Below are positions 24,554-33,207 of a stretch of DNA of 64,000 nucleotides, one piece after another (within the stretch, counting starts at the first letter, position 1; every line of letters starts with the position of its first letter). The DNA lies in contig NZ_JARAMP010000003.1 in NCBI RefSeq assembly GCF_028802875.1, forward strand, positions 175,467-239,466, written 5' to 3'. The notes under the pieces were generated by a model, which saw nothing but the letters and a program-made list of their open reading frames with translations, was not told where the DNA came from and did not search any database. Made by a program: the position numbers and the translations under genes. The DNA comes from Seohaeicola sp024304985 (GTDB lineage: Bacteria; Pseudomonadota; Alphaproteobacteria; Rhodobacterales; Rhodobacteraceae).

Positions 24554-27082
24554 TTATTCCCGCGCCCGCAGAACCTGCGCGGGGCGCGCCGCCAGCGGTC
24601 GCCATGCAAAGGCCAGCCCCGACAGCAGCGTGGCCAGCACACCGCCCAGAACGATGGCGATGGCCGAGGGCCAGATGACGGTATAGCCGGTCTGCATGAT
24701 GAAATGCGTGACCGCCCAGCCGCCGCCGATCCCGGCGGCGATGGCCACAACGCCCGCCGCTGCCCCCAGAAGGGCCGCGCGCAGGGCAAAGCTGCGCAGG
24801 ATGCGGCCCCGGCTGGCCCCCAGCGTTTTCAACACTGCCGCCTCATAGGTCCGCGCCCGCTCTCCCGCCGCGGCCGCGCCGATCAGCACCAGAAAGCCCG
24901 TGAGCAAGGTTGCCGCCGCGCCATAGGAGGTCGCCGCCGCCAGCCCCGCCAGCACGTCCGAGACCTGATCAATCGCATCGCGCACCCGGATCGCGGTGAT
25001 ATTGGGCGCGGCCCCCGCCACATCGCGCAGGATCTGGGCCTCGGCCTGTTCCTCGGCATAGACGGTTGAGATGAAGGTGTGCGGCGCGCCCGCCAAGGCG
25101 CGTTCGTTCATGGTCAGCACGAAACCCATCGCGCCGGTCGAGAAGTCCACTTCGCGCAGGCTGGTGATCGTCCCGGTGATGTCGCGCCCCAGCACGTTCA
25201 TCGTGATCGTGTCGCCAAGGCCGATCCCCATCTCGCGGGCCTCTTCCTCGGCAAAGCTGATCTGGGGCGGACCGTCGTAATCATCGGGCCACCATTCGCC
25301 TGCCATGATCCGCGTGCCGTCGGGCATGGCGCCTGCATAGGTCACGGCGCGGTCACCGGTGACGACCCAGTGATCGCCCGCCACTTCGCGCGCGGGGCGG
25401 TCATTGATCTGCGTGATCACCCCGCGCAGCATCGGGGCCGCGTCGATGCGCGAGACAGCGGGGTCATTCTCGAGCCGCTCCATGAAAGCGGGCATCTGGT
25501 CGCGCTGGATATCGACGAAGAAATAGGAGGGGGCCACCTCGGGCAGATCGTTGGCGATGGCCCCGCGCAGGTTGCCGTCGATCTGGCCCACGGCGGCCAG
25601 CACAGACAGGCCCAAACCCAGCGACAGGATCACCGAGGTCGCCTCGTCCCGCTGCCCGCCTATGGCGGCCAAGGCCCATCGCAGCACGGGACGTCCCCGC
25701 GCCCTGCCGCGCATCCGCTTGGTCAGCGCGCGCACGCCCCAAGCCGTCAGCACCAGCAGGACCAAAGCGCCAAGGATGCCGCCCGCAGTCCAGAGCGTCA
25801 GCCATGCCGCGCCGGAGAAGACCATGGCGGTGCCGATCAGTGCGGCCAGCAGAGCCAAGATCACCGCAAGCATCGGTGCGCGGGGCAGGGTGCGGGTGGT
25901 AGAGAGCGCATCGCGGAAGAGGGTGGCGGCGCGCACCTCCTCGGTCCGCGAGAGGGGCCAGAGGGTGAAGATCAACGCAGTCAGCGCGCCATAGATCGCG
26001 GCTTCCAGAAGCGGGGCGGGGTGTATGGTGAACACCGCAGGCACCGGCAGGCGCGATTCCAGAAACGGCCCGACAGCCAAAGGGATTGCTGCGCCAAGGA
26101 TCAGGCCCAGCGTGATCCCTAAAAGGCTGAGGGCACCGATTTGCAGAAAATATGTCTGGAAAATCGTGGCCCGGTCCGCGCCAAGCGTGCGCAGCGTGGC
26201 AATCACGCTGGTCTTGCCCGCCAGATAAGCGCGCACGGCGGCGGATACACCGACCCCGCCGACAGCCAGCCCGGAGAGGCCGACAAGAATCAGAAACGCC
26301 CCCAGACGTTCCACGAAACGCGCCACGCTGGGTGCGCCATTGCGGCTGTCGCGCCAGCGGGCACCCGCGCCCTCGAACCGTTGACTGACCTGCGCTTGCA
26401 GCGCGTCCAGATCGCTGTCCTCGGGCAGGAGCATCCGGTATTCGGTGGAATAGAGCGTGCCGGGTGTCAGCAAGCCCGCATTCGCCAGTGCGTCGGTCGC
26501 CACGATCGTGCGCGGGCCAAGACCGAAACCATCCGCCCCGGCATCCGGTTCGCGCGTGATCGCGGCCATGAGGCGGAAGTCCTGCGTGCCAAGGCGGAAG
26601 GTGTCGCCGATCTGCATCCCCATCCGGTCGATCAGCAGGGGATGGACGACGGCACCGGGCAGACCATCCGCCCCGGCCAAGGCTTGCGCCAGTGGCATCG
26701 CAGGTTCCAGCAGAACCTGCCCGATCAGGGGATAGGCGGCGTCGACGGATTTCACCTGCGTCAGGCCACGTTCGGCCGTCTCGCCCTGACCCTTGACGAC
26801 CATGGAGCGGAAATCCGTGACCTCGGACACTTCGGTGGCGATGCTGTCGATCCAGGCCCGTTCCTCGGGCGTTGCGAAGCGGTAGGTCAGGTCGATTTCG
26901 GCATCGCCGCCAAGGATGGCTGCCCCTTCGCGGGCCAGACCCGCCTCGATGCTGGAGCGGACGGAGCCGACGGCGGCGATGGCGGCCACACCGAGCGCGA
27001 GACAGGCGAGGAAGATGCGGAACCCTTTGAGCCCGCCGCGCAATTCCCGCGCAGCGAAACGGGCAGCGACGCGCAGTGTCAT
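24554..27082 (-). CDS. FtsX-family ABC transporter permease
   Basis: 842 residues with the YbbP-like layout: an N-terminal helix, a long periplasmic region, a cluster of helices (about 260-430), a second periplasmic region and three C-terminal helices, the last around ATSYGAAATLLTGFLVLIG. Two FtsX domains are present. Its ATG overlaps the TGA of the ATPase gene (ATGA). The pair resembles YbbA/YbbP-type exporters and the LolCDE group; the cargo could be lipids, lipoproteins or the product of the neighbouring esterase reaction. Confidence 0.88.
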   Translation of the reverse strand: MTLRVAARFAARELRGGLKGFRIFLACLALGVAAIAAVGSVRSSIEAGLAREGAAILGGDAEIDLTYRFATPEERAWIDSIATEVSEVTDFRSMVVKGQGETAERGLTQVKSVDAAYPLIGQVLLEPAMPLAQALAGADGLPGAVVHPLLIDRMGMQIGDTFRLGTQDFRLMAAITREPDAGADGFGLGPRTIVATDALANAGLLTPGTLYSTEYRMLLPEDSDLDALQAQVSQRFEGAGARWRDSRNGAPSVARFVERLGAFLILVGLSGLAVGGVGVSAAVRAYLAGKTSVIATLRTLGADRATIFQTYFLQIGALSLLGITLGLILGAAIPLAVGPFLESRLPVPAVFTIHPAPLLEAAIYGALTALIFTLWPLSRTEEVRAATLFRDALSTTRTLPRAPMLAVILALLAALIGTAMVFSGAAWLTLWTAGGILGALVLLVLTAWGVRALTKRMRGRARGRPVLRWALAAIGGQRDEATSVILSLGLGLSVLAAVGQIDGNLRGAIANDLPEVAPSYFFVDIQRDQMPAFMERLENDPAVSRIDAAPMLRGVITQINDRPAREVAGDHWVVTGDRAVTYAGAMPDGTRIMAGEWWPDDYDGPPQISFAEEEAREMGIGLGDTITMNVLGRDITGTITSLREVDFSTGAMGFVLTMNERALAGAPHTFISTVYAEEQAEAQILRDVAGAAPNITAIRVRDAIDQVSDVLAGLAAATSYGAAATLLTGFLVLIGAAAAGERARTYEAAVLKTLGASRGRILRSFALRAALLGAAAGVVAIAAGIGGGWAVTHFIMQTGYTVIWPSAIAIVLGGVLATLLSGLAFAWRPLAARPAQVLRARE

Positions 27083-27780
27083 TCCGCAGCCTCGGCCTTG
27101 TGCGTGGCTTCGGTGTCGATCCGCCCGTCGCGCAGGCGAATCACGCGGTCGCAGCGCGCGGCCAATTCGTCGGAATGGGTTACCAGCACCAGCGTCGCGC
27201 CATGTTTGTCGCGCAAGCCGAAGAGCAGTTCGATGATGGCTGCCCCATTGGTGCCGTCCAGATTGCCGGTCGGTTCATCCGCCAGCAGGATGTCGGGGCG
27301 CGGGGCAGAGGCGCGGGCCAATGCGACGCGCTGCTGTTCACCGCCCGACATCTGCGAGGGGTAGTGATCGGCGCGGCTGGCCAGACCGACGGCCTCCAAC
27401 TCGGCGCGGGCACGGGCGAAGGCGTCCTTGTGGCCCGCCAGTTCCAGCGGCGTTGCCACGTTTTCCAGCGCCGTCATCGTGGGGATGAGGTGGAAGGATT
27501 GGAACACGACCCCCATATGATCCCTGCGGAAGCGGGCCAGCTGATCCTCGGACATGGTGGTCAGGTCCTGGCCCAAGGCTGTGATCCGGCCACCCGTGGC
27601 GCGCTCCAGCCCGCCCATCAGCATAAGGAGAGACGATTTGCCAGAACCAGACGGTCCCACCAGCCCCAACGTCTCGCCCCGGCGGACATCCAGCGTGATG
27701 CCGTGCAGGATGTCCACGCGGCCTGCATTGCCATCAAGGGACAAAGCTGTATCTGTGAGGGAAAGAACCGGAGAGGTCAT
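27079..27780 (-). CDS. LolD/YbbA-type ABC transporter ATPase
   Basis: 233 residues from MTSPVLSLTDTALSLDGNAG. Walker A GPSGSGKSS (about 42-50), Q-loop VVFQSFHLIP, signature MSGGEQQRVALARA, Walker B ILLADEPTGNLD and switch His in LVLVTHSDEL. Operon with the FtsX permease. Its start codon lies over the start codon of the divergent arylesterase. Confidence 0.93.
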   Translation of the reverse strand: MTSPVLSLTDTALSLDGNAGRVDILHGITLDVRRGETLGLVGPSGSGKSSLLMLMGGLERATGGRITALGQDLTTMSEDQLARFRRDHMGVVFQSFHLIPTMTALENVATPLELAGHKDAFARARAELEAVGLASRADHYPSQMSGGEQQRVALARASAPRPDILLADEPTGNLDGTNGAAIIELLFGLRDKHGATLVLVTHSDELAARCDRVIRLRDGRIDTEATHKAEAAE

Positions 27781-27784
27781 GGGA

Positions 27785-28507
27785 ATGCGCCTGCTTTCTA
27801 TTCGTTTTTTGTCATATGGTGCCTTGGCTGCTGGGGGCAAGGTGTGGGCGGCGCTTGTCCTGTGTCTGGGGCTTGCTTTTGCGACGGTCGCCGGCGCCCA
27901 GCAGACGCGGGAGTTGCCTTTGTCCATCGTGGCTTTTGGCGACAGCCTGACGCAGGGCTATGGGTTGATCGACGAAGAAGGCTTCGTGCCGCAACTGCGG
28001 GCCTGGCTGGAGGCGCAGGGCGAGTCGCTGCGCGTGGTCAATGCGGGCGTGTCGGGCGATACCACCGCGGGCGGTCTGGCACGGATCGAATGGACGCTGA
28101 CGCCGGATATTCACGGCATGATCCTTGCGCTGGGGGGCAATGATGTGTTGCGCGGGCTGGATCCTGCGGTGACGCGGGCGAATATCGAGGGGATTCTGAA
28201 GGCGGCGGCGGCGGCGGATATCCCGGTCCTGCTGGTGGGGATGCAGGCCCCGGGCAATTACGGTCCTGAGTATCAGGCGGAATTCGAGGCGATCTGGCCC
28301 GAATTGGCCGAGGCTTATGGCGCGCTTTACTTCGACAGCTTCTTCAAGGGGCTGGGCGAGGGCGATCTGGCGTCAGCGCAGGGCTATTTTCAGCCGGATG
28401 GCATCCATCCCAATGCCGAAGGTGTCGCATTGATCGTCGATGCGATGGGTCCTGCGGTTCTGGAGTTGATCGCCGCCGCCGAGGCGCGGCGCGCCGAAAA
28501 GGGCTGA
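27785..28507 (+). CDS. tesA: Exported arylesterase / GDSL lysophospholipase (TesA-like)
   Basis: 240 residues from MRLLSIRFLSYGALAAGGKV; signal peptide region AALVLCLGLAFATVAGAQQ. SGNH hydrolase blocks: VAFGDSLTQGYGL (nucleophile Ser), NAGVSGDTTAGG (Gly), ALGGNDVLRG (Asn) and PDGIHPNAEG (Asp/His). Starts remain open: ATG 27779 and 27785 overlap the divergent ATPase start, while a GTG at 27842 gives a cleaner signal peptide (VWAALVLCLGL) and a 61-base intergenic space. YbbA/YbbP/TesA clustering is a known arrangement in proteobacteria, which supports a shared role. Confidence 0.87.
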   Translation: MRLLSIRFLSYGALAAGGKVWAALVLCLGLAFATVAGAQQTRELPLSIVAFGDSLTQGYGLIDEEGFVPQLRAWLEAQGESLRVVNAGVSGDTTAGGLARIEWTLTPDIHGMILALGGNDVLRGLDPAVTRANIEGILKAAAAADIPVLLVGMQAPGNYGPEYQAEFEAIWPELAEAYGALYFDSFFKGLGEGDLASAQGYFQPDGIHPNAEGVALIVDAMGPAVLELIAAAEARRAEKG

Positions 28508-28516
28508 GCCAATGCA

Positions 28517-28545
28517 AAACGGGCCCCGCGACAGGGCCCGTTTTT
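28517..28545. terminator. Bidirectional terminator between arylesterase and cold-shock gene
   Basis: AAAACGGGCCC, a seven-base loop, GGGCCCGTTTTT. A-run on one side and T-run on the other let it serve both convergent genes. Confidence 0.9.
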
Positions 28546-28564
28546 CATCAATCCCGTCCGGCGA

Positions 28565-28771
28565 TCAGGCCAGCGAGATGTTCACGGCAGATTCACGACC
28601 GTCGCGGCCCGGTTCGATGTCGAACTTGACCTTCTGGTTGTCGGCCAGCCCGGTCAGGCCCGACCGCTCGACCGCGGAAATGTGAACGAAAACGTCCTTG
28701 CTGCCGCCATCGGGGGCAATGAAGCCGTAGCCTTTTGTGGTGTTGAACCATTTCACGGTGCCAGTGGCCAT
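28565..28771 (-). CDS. Cold-shock-domain protein, copy 1
   Basis: 68 residues, starting MATGTVKWFNTTKGYGFIAP. RNA-binding motifs RNP1 (KGYGFIAP) and RNP2 (VFVHISAV) are intact. GGAG seven bases before the ATG. Nearly identical (63 of 68 positions) to the protein at 29564-29770; the two genes flank trxC. CspA-family proteins act as RNA chaperones, some constitutively. Confidence 0.97.
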   Translation of the reverse strand: MATGTVKWFNTTKGYGFIAPDGGSKDVFVHISAVERSGLTGLADNQKVKFDIEPGRDGRESAVNISLA

Positions 28772-29048
28772 ACCGCATCTCCTTTACAGATCTGCTGCCC
28801 GCACTGTGCGGCAGCCCGGCTAGTCAGTGCATAATCGAGGTACTGACCTGTGAAGGAGCAGGCTATTCGATAGTGGTAACGTCGCGATAAGAAGTATGTG
28901 AGTGGTCCAGAGTCGTTTCAAGAGGGAATCTGGCGGTGAAATGGCCTATTTTTTGCTGTTTTCAGGCGGTTTTCTGCCGAAAGGGGGCTTTTTCAGACAG
29001 TTTGCCATTCATATATAATTGTCTGAATATTTCAGAGGAGGAGCCGTG

Positions 29049-29480
29049 ATGGCATCCAGAAAACTGACCTGTCTGCATTGCGGTCAGGTGAACCGCGTGC
29101 CCGAGGACCGTCTGGGTCCTGCGGCCAAATGCGGGACATGCGGCGCGAAACTTGTTTCGGGAAAGGCGGTCGAGGTGGATCTGGCGATCTTGCAGAAGGC
29201 GGCCCGGACCGACGAGATGCCGCTGATCGTGGATTTCTGGGCACCGTGGTGCGGACCCTGCCGCATGATGGCCCCGGAGTTCGCCAAGGCGGCGGAGGTG
29301 CTGGCAGGTCAGGCGCGACTGGTGAAACTGAACACCGAGGCGCATCCTCAGGCCGGCGCGGCTTACAACATTCGGGGTATTCCCACGATGGCGGCTTTTC
29401 TGGGCGGGCGGGAGCGGCAGCGGCAATCCGGTGCGATGCCTGCGGCTGCAATCGTGGATTGGATCAAAGGGGCCGCCTGA
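29049..29480 (+). CDS. trxC: Thioredoxin 2 with N-terminal zinc ribbon
   Basis: 143 residues from MASRKLTCLHCGQVNRVPED; GAGGAGG upstream sets the start. The zinc-finger cysteines C8, C11, C28 and C31 (CxxC...CxxC) precede a thioredoxin domain with WCGPC at 67-71 (VDFWAPWCGPCRMM). cis-Pro in IRGIPTMAAF. Cytoplasmic disulfide reductase often induced by oxidants. Sits between two nearly identical cold-shock genes. Confidence 0.95.
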   Translation: MASRKLTCLHCGQVNRVPEDRLGPAAKCGTCGAKLVSGKAVEVDLAILQKAARTDEMPLIVDFWAPWCGPCRMMAPEFAKAAEVLAGQARLVKLNTEAHPQAGAAYNIRGIPTMAAFLGGRERQRQSGAMPAAAIVDWIKGAA

Positions 29481-29507
29481 CCCGCAAGCCTCTGCTGCAC
29501 AATGAAA

Positions 29508-29535
29508 ACGGGCGCGCAGTTGCCTGCGCGCCCGT
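29508..29535. terminator. Terminator between trxC and cold-shock gene 2
   Basis: A perfect 12-bp stem ACGGGCGCGCAG / CTGCGCGCCCGT around TTGC. The preceding AAAA gives a T tail on the minus strand, so it is best fitted to end the cold-shock transcript, and may also stop trxC. Confidence 0.88.
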
Positions 29536-29563
29536 GTCCGTTCATGCCCCGAGGGGCAGAGGC

Positions 29564-29770
29564 TTATGCCAGTGAAAGGTTGGTCGCGGATTCGCGGCCA
29601 TCACGACCCGACTCGATGTCGAAGGTCACTTTCTGGTTGTCGGCGAGGCCGGTCAGACCCGAACGCTCGACTGCCGAGATGTGCACGAACACATCTTTGC
29701 TGCCGCCATCGGGTGCAATGAAGCCGAAGCCTTTAGTGGTGTTGAACCATTTCACGGTGCCTGTGGCCAT
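29564..29770 (-). CDS. Cold-shock-domain protein, copy 2
   Basis: 68 residues, MATGTVKWFNTTKGFGFIAP, with RNP1 KGFGFIAP and RNP2 VFVHISAV. Differs from copy 1 at five positions (Y/F, K/T, P/S, V/T, I/L). The roughly 280 bases upstream of its start hold no other gene, leaving room for a long leader as is common for cold-shock transcripts; no structure is proven. Confidence 0.96.
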   Translation of the reverse strand: MATGTVKWFNTTKGFGFIAPDGGSKDVFVHISAVERSGLTGLADNQKVTFDIESGRDGRESATNLSLA

Positions 29771-30054
29771 ATCCGTGGTCTCCTGTCTTGGTCGCCATCC
29801 GCGAAGTGCGATGGCCTGGCGTTGGTCGGTCTGGATCGAAGGACTGAGCGCCGTAAGACGGAAGACAGTGGTCGAAAAAGAATAACGTAGCACGCAGGTG
29901 TATGACAGGTTGACCCCCGGCAAGCAAGCATATTCGCGACCGTTGCGAAATCCTGCCCCTTGGCCAGAATTTCCATGACGTTTTTGCGATCTGCACTCGA
30001 CAATCCAAGACCGCGTCACATCTTGCCCCGCACGGAGTTTCAAGGAGAAATGGA

Positions 30055-30315
30055 ATGGACGGAGGGATCTTCATGGCACGCGAACAGGAAGCGCAGCGGC
30101 AGGCGGCAGTACGGGAAGCCGCGATGGCCTCGATCCGGCGCAAGGAACTGTCGCAGATGGCCGGTGGTCATGCGGTCATGGCTGGCCTGATGGGATTTGG
30201 CGAAGCGGCTGAAGGGCGCGGCCTTTTCCCGAAGATCGTCCATGGCGCGAAACTGTTCTGCATCGCATTTGCCTTTCTGGTGCCCAACTATCTTGTCTGG
30301 TCGATCCTGCTCTAA
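30055..30315 (+). CDS. Small protein with a C-terminal transmembrane segment
   Basis: 86 residues: a charged N-terminal half (MAREQEAQRQAAVREAAMAS), then HAVMAGLMGFGEAAEGRG and one hydrophobic segment (AKLFCIAFAFLVPNYLVWS). AAGGAG stands seven bases before this ATG; a second ATG six codons in also has a GGAGGG, so the start is ambiguous. Function not recognised. Coding bias is like the neighbours. Confidence 0.6.
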   Translation: MDGGIFMAREQEAQRQAAVREAAMASIRRKELSQMAGGHAVMAGLMGFGEAAEGRGLFPKIVHGAKLFCIAFAFLVPNYLVWSILL

Positions 30316-30421
30316 GGCGCGCTGATTTTCGTATTCCAATACTTGAATGTTATTTCTGTTTTCGCTAGATTGAGGGCAACGCAGATACATGTCGTGTCTG
30401 CCCCTCAGAAGGATGACAGGA

Positions 30422-30625
30422 ATGACACTCGACCGTAGCGTGATGATGTTCGCAGGATTCATGGTGCTGCTCAGCGTGGTGCTGACGGCGCTGGTTTCGC
30501 CGCTGTTCATGTGGTTCACCGTTTTCATCGGGGTGAACCTGATCCAATCCTCGATCACCGGATTCTGCCCCGCAGCCAGCGTGTTCCGCAGGCTGGGTGT
30601 GAAAAGCGGCTGCGCCTTCAAGTAA
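30422..30625 (+). CDS. DUF2892 (YgaP-like) small membrane protein
   Basis: 67 residues from MTLDRSVMMFAGFMVLLSVV; two hydrophobic segments separated by a short turn (SPLFMWFTVFIGVNLIQSS), ending GFCPAASVFRRLGVK. The GxCP motif and layout match DUF2892, the family of the YgaP membrane part. Such proteins are often linked to rhodanese and sulfur-stress genes, but no rhodanese lies adjacent here. Confidence 0.8.
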   Translation: MTLDRSVMMFAGFMVLLSVVLTALVSPLFMWFTVFIGVNLIQSSITGFCPAASVFRRLGVKSGCAFK

Positions 30626-30648
30626 GGTCGCGTCAGGACATGAAAAAA

Positions 30649-30673
30649 GGGGGTGCCAATGGCGCCCCCTTTT
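30649..30673. terminator. Bidirectional terminator
   Basis: GGGGGTGCC-AAT-GGCGCCCCC with one G-T wobble, preceded by AAAAAA and followed by TTTT, between the DUF2892 gene and the convergent L,D-transpeptidase gene. Confidence 0.9.
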
Positions 30674-30695
30674 GTGTTTCTGCAATCTGCACGGA

Positions 30696-31262
30696 TCAGA
30701 GGACGGTGACGACCGTGCCCACCGGCACACGCTCGTACAGGTCGATCACATGGTCGTTGATCATGCGGATACATCCGTTCGAGACGGAGCGCCCGATGCT
30801 CTGCGGTTCCGTCGTGCCGTGGATGCGGAAGAAGGTGTCGCGCCCGTTCTGGAACAGATAGAGCGCCCGCGCGCCCAGCGGGTTGCCCGGACCGCCTGGC
30901 TGAACATAATCGTTGTCCACGAACTTGGCATAGGCGCGGGGATCACGTTCGATCATCTCGTTCGTGGGGCGCCATGTGGGCCATTGTTTCTTGACGTCGA
31001 TGGTCGCGGTGCCGGTGAATTCCAGCCCGGCCTTGCCCACGCCCACGCCATAGCGGCGGGCGCGGCCGCTGTCGGTCACGAAATACAGAAAATGCGCGCG
31101 TGGCAGCACCAGAAGCTGACCGACACCGTATTTGGAGTCGATGTTCACTTCCTGCGGCGCGAAACGCGGGTTCAGGGTAAAGGTCTTGGCCTGCGCGAAC
31201 ACCGTCTGCGGCAGGGCGGCGGCGGCGAGTGTGGAGGCAATGAGATTGCGACGAGAGATCAT
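30696..31262 (-). CDS. Exported L,D-transpeptidase (YkuD domain)
   Basis: 188 residues from MISRRNLIASTLAAAALPQT, a twin-arginine-like signal (SRRNLIAS). The YkuD catalytic motif is HGTTEPQSIGRSVSNGCIRM, with the catalytic Cys near residue 165 and the His about 16 residues earlier. Cross-links peptidoglycan 3-3 or attaches proteins to the wall. C-terminal VPVGTVVTVL is the typical end of the domain. Confidence 0.93.
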   Translation of the reverse strand: MISRRNLIASTLAAAALPQTVFAQAKTFTLNPRFAPQEVNIDSKYGVGQLLVLPRAHFLYFVTDSGRARRYGVGVGKAGLEFTGTATIDVKKQWPTWRPTNEMIERDPRAYAKFVDNDYVQPGGPGNPLGARALYLFQNGRDTFFRIHGTTEPQSIGRSVSNGCIRMINDHVIDLYERVPVGTVVTVL

Positions 31263-31393
31263 GGCGGGGGCAAATCCTTGATGGCTATACGAAAGATGTG
31301 CCATCGCAGGGGGATTCGTTCAAGAGATGGCAAGCCCTGACCGGGCGTTTGCGGGCGGGCCGTGCCTTTCAGGCATGCCCGCCCGCATCCGGA

Positions 31394-33049
31394 TCACCGG
31401 GTGAACTTCTTGAATTTGATCCGCTTGGGTTCCAGCGCGTCGGCACCAAGGCGGCGTTTCTTGTCTTCCTCGTACTGCTCGAAGTTGCCCTCGAACCATT
31501 CGACATGGGCGTTGCCCTCGAAGGCGAGGATATGCGTGCAGATCCGGTCAAGGAAGAAGCGATCGTGCGAGATGACCACGGCGCAGCCAGCGAAATCCAC
31601 CAATGCATCTTCCAGCGCGCGCAGGGTTTCCACGTCCAGATCGTTGGTCGGTTCGTCAAGCAGCAGCACGTTCCCGCCCGAGCGCAGAAGCCGCGCCATA
31701 TGCACGCGGTTGCGTTCGCCGCCTGACAGCAGCGAGACTTTCTTCTGCTGGTCGCCACCCTTGAAGTTGAAGGCAGAGCAATAGGCCCGCGCGTTCACCT
31801 CGGCGTCGCCCAGTTTGATGATGTCCTGCCCGTCTGCGATGGCTTCCCAGACGTTCTCATTCGGGTTCAGGTCGTCGCGGTTCTGATCGACATAGGACAG
31901 TTTGACCGTGTCGCCATATTCCACCGTGCCTTCATCGGCCTGTTCCTGCCCGGTCAGGATGCGGAACAGTGTGGTTTTACCCGCACCGTTGGGACCGATC
32001 ACGCCGACAATGCCGCCCGGCGGCAGCGAGAAGCTGAGGTCTTCGACCAGAAGCTTGTCGCCCATGTGTTTCTTCAGGCCGTTCACCTCGATCACCTTGT
32101 TGCCAAGGCGGGGGCCGTTCGGGATGACGATCTGGGCATTGGCGAGCTTTTCGCGTTCGGACTGGCTGGCCATTTCGTTATAGGCGTTGATGCGGGCCTT
32201 GGATTTGGCCTGCCGCGCCTTGGCGCCCTGCCGCATCCATTCCAGTTCGCGTTCCAGCGTCTTCTGCTTGGACTTGTCTTCGCGCGCTTCCTGCGACAGG
32301 CGCTTGGCCTTCTGTTCCAGCCAGCTGGAATAGTTCCCTTCATAGGGGATGCCACGGCCACGGTCGAGTTCGAGGATCCAGCCGGTGATGTCGTCCAGGA
32401 AGTAACGGTCATGGGTGACGATCAGGATCGTGCCCGGATAGGCGATCAGGTGGTTCTGCAACCAGGCGATGGTTTCCGCGTCAAGGTGGTTGGTCGGTTC
32501 GTCCAAGAGCAGCATGTCGGGGGCTTGCAGGAGCAGTTTGCACAGGGCGACACGGCGCTTTTCACCGCCCGACAGCAGGGTCACATCGGCGTCGTCCGGC
32601 GGGCAGCGCAGCGCTTCCAGCGAGATGTCGATCTGGCTGTCCAGATCCCACAGGTTCTCGGCGTCGATCTTGTCCTGCAAGGCGGCCATCTCGTCAGCCG
32701 TTTCGTCGGAATAGTTCATCGCGAGTTCGTTGTAGCGGTCGAGGATCGCTTTCTTGGCTGCCACGCCCAGCATCACGTTGCCGCGCACGTCAAGTGACGG
32801 GTCCAGTTCCGGTTCCTGCGGCAGATAGCCGACGGTGGCCCCTTCGGCATGCCAGGCCTCGCCCTGAAAATCCTTGTCCATCCCGGCCATGATCTTGAGC
32901 AGTGTCGACTTGCCCGAGCCATTGACGCCGACGACACCGATCTTGACCCCCGGCAGGAAGTTCAGGTGAATGTTCTCGAAGCATTTCTTGCCGCCGGGAT
33001 AGGTCTTGGAGACGCCCTGCATATGATAGACGTATTGATAGGCTGCCAT
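31394..33049 (-). CDS. ettA: Energy-dependent translational throttle protein EttA
   Basis: 551 residues from MAAYQYVYHMQGVSKTYPGG, with AGGAG eight bases before the ATG. ABC-F protein with two ABC domains: Walker A GVNGSGKSTLLK and GPNGAGKTTLFR; signatures LLSGGEKRRVAL and LLSGGERNRVHM; Walker B LLLDEPTNHLD and LLLDEPTNDLD. No membrane segments. It binds the ribosomal E site and gates entry into elongation by ATP/ADP ratio. Length matches E. coli EttA (555). Confidence 0.95.
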   Translation of the reverse strand: MAAYQYVYHMQGVSKTYPGGKKCFENIHLNFLPGVKIGVVGVNGSGKSTLLKIMAGMDKDFQGEAWHAEGATVGYLPQEPELDPSLDVRGNVMLGVAAKKAILDRYNELAMNYSDETADEMAALQDKIDAENLWDLDSQIDISLEALRCPPDDADVTLLSGGEKRRVALCKLLLQAPDMLLLDEPTNHLDAETIAWLQNHLIAYPGTILIVTHDRYFLDDITGWILELDRGRGIPYEGNYSSWLEQKAKRLSQEAREDKSKQKTLERELEWMRQGAKARQAKSKARINAYNEMASQSEREKLANAQIVIPNGPRLGNKVIEVNGLKKHMGDKLLVEDLSFSLPPGGIVGVIGPNGAGKTTLFRILTGQEQADEGTVEYGDTVKLSYVDQNRDDLNPNENVWEAIADGQDIIKLGDAEVNARAYCSAFNFKGGDQQKKVSLLSGGERNRVHMARLLRSGGNVLLLDEPTNDLDVETLRALEDALVDFAGCAVVISHDRFFLDRICTHILAFEGNAHVEWFEGNFEQYEEDKKRRLGADALEPKRIKFKKFTR

Positions 33050-33207
33050 TCGGATTGCTCCTTGAGGGGAATGCGTGGATTTGGCCCTGTAGATAACGAT
33101 CATGGGGCGCGGGGGCAATGCGCTGCGGGGCCTTGCGGCACCTGATTGACAAAGCGGGCGTGGCATTGACAACTGCGCCGCCAGAGAAGCTCCGGGCAGG
33201 AGAGGTG

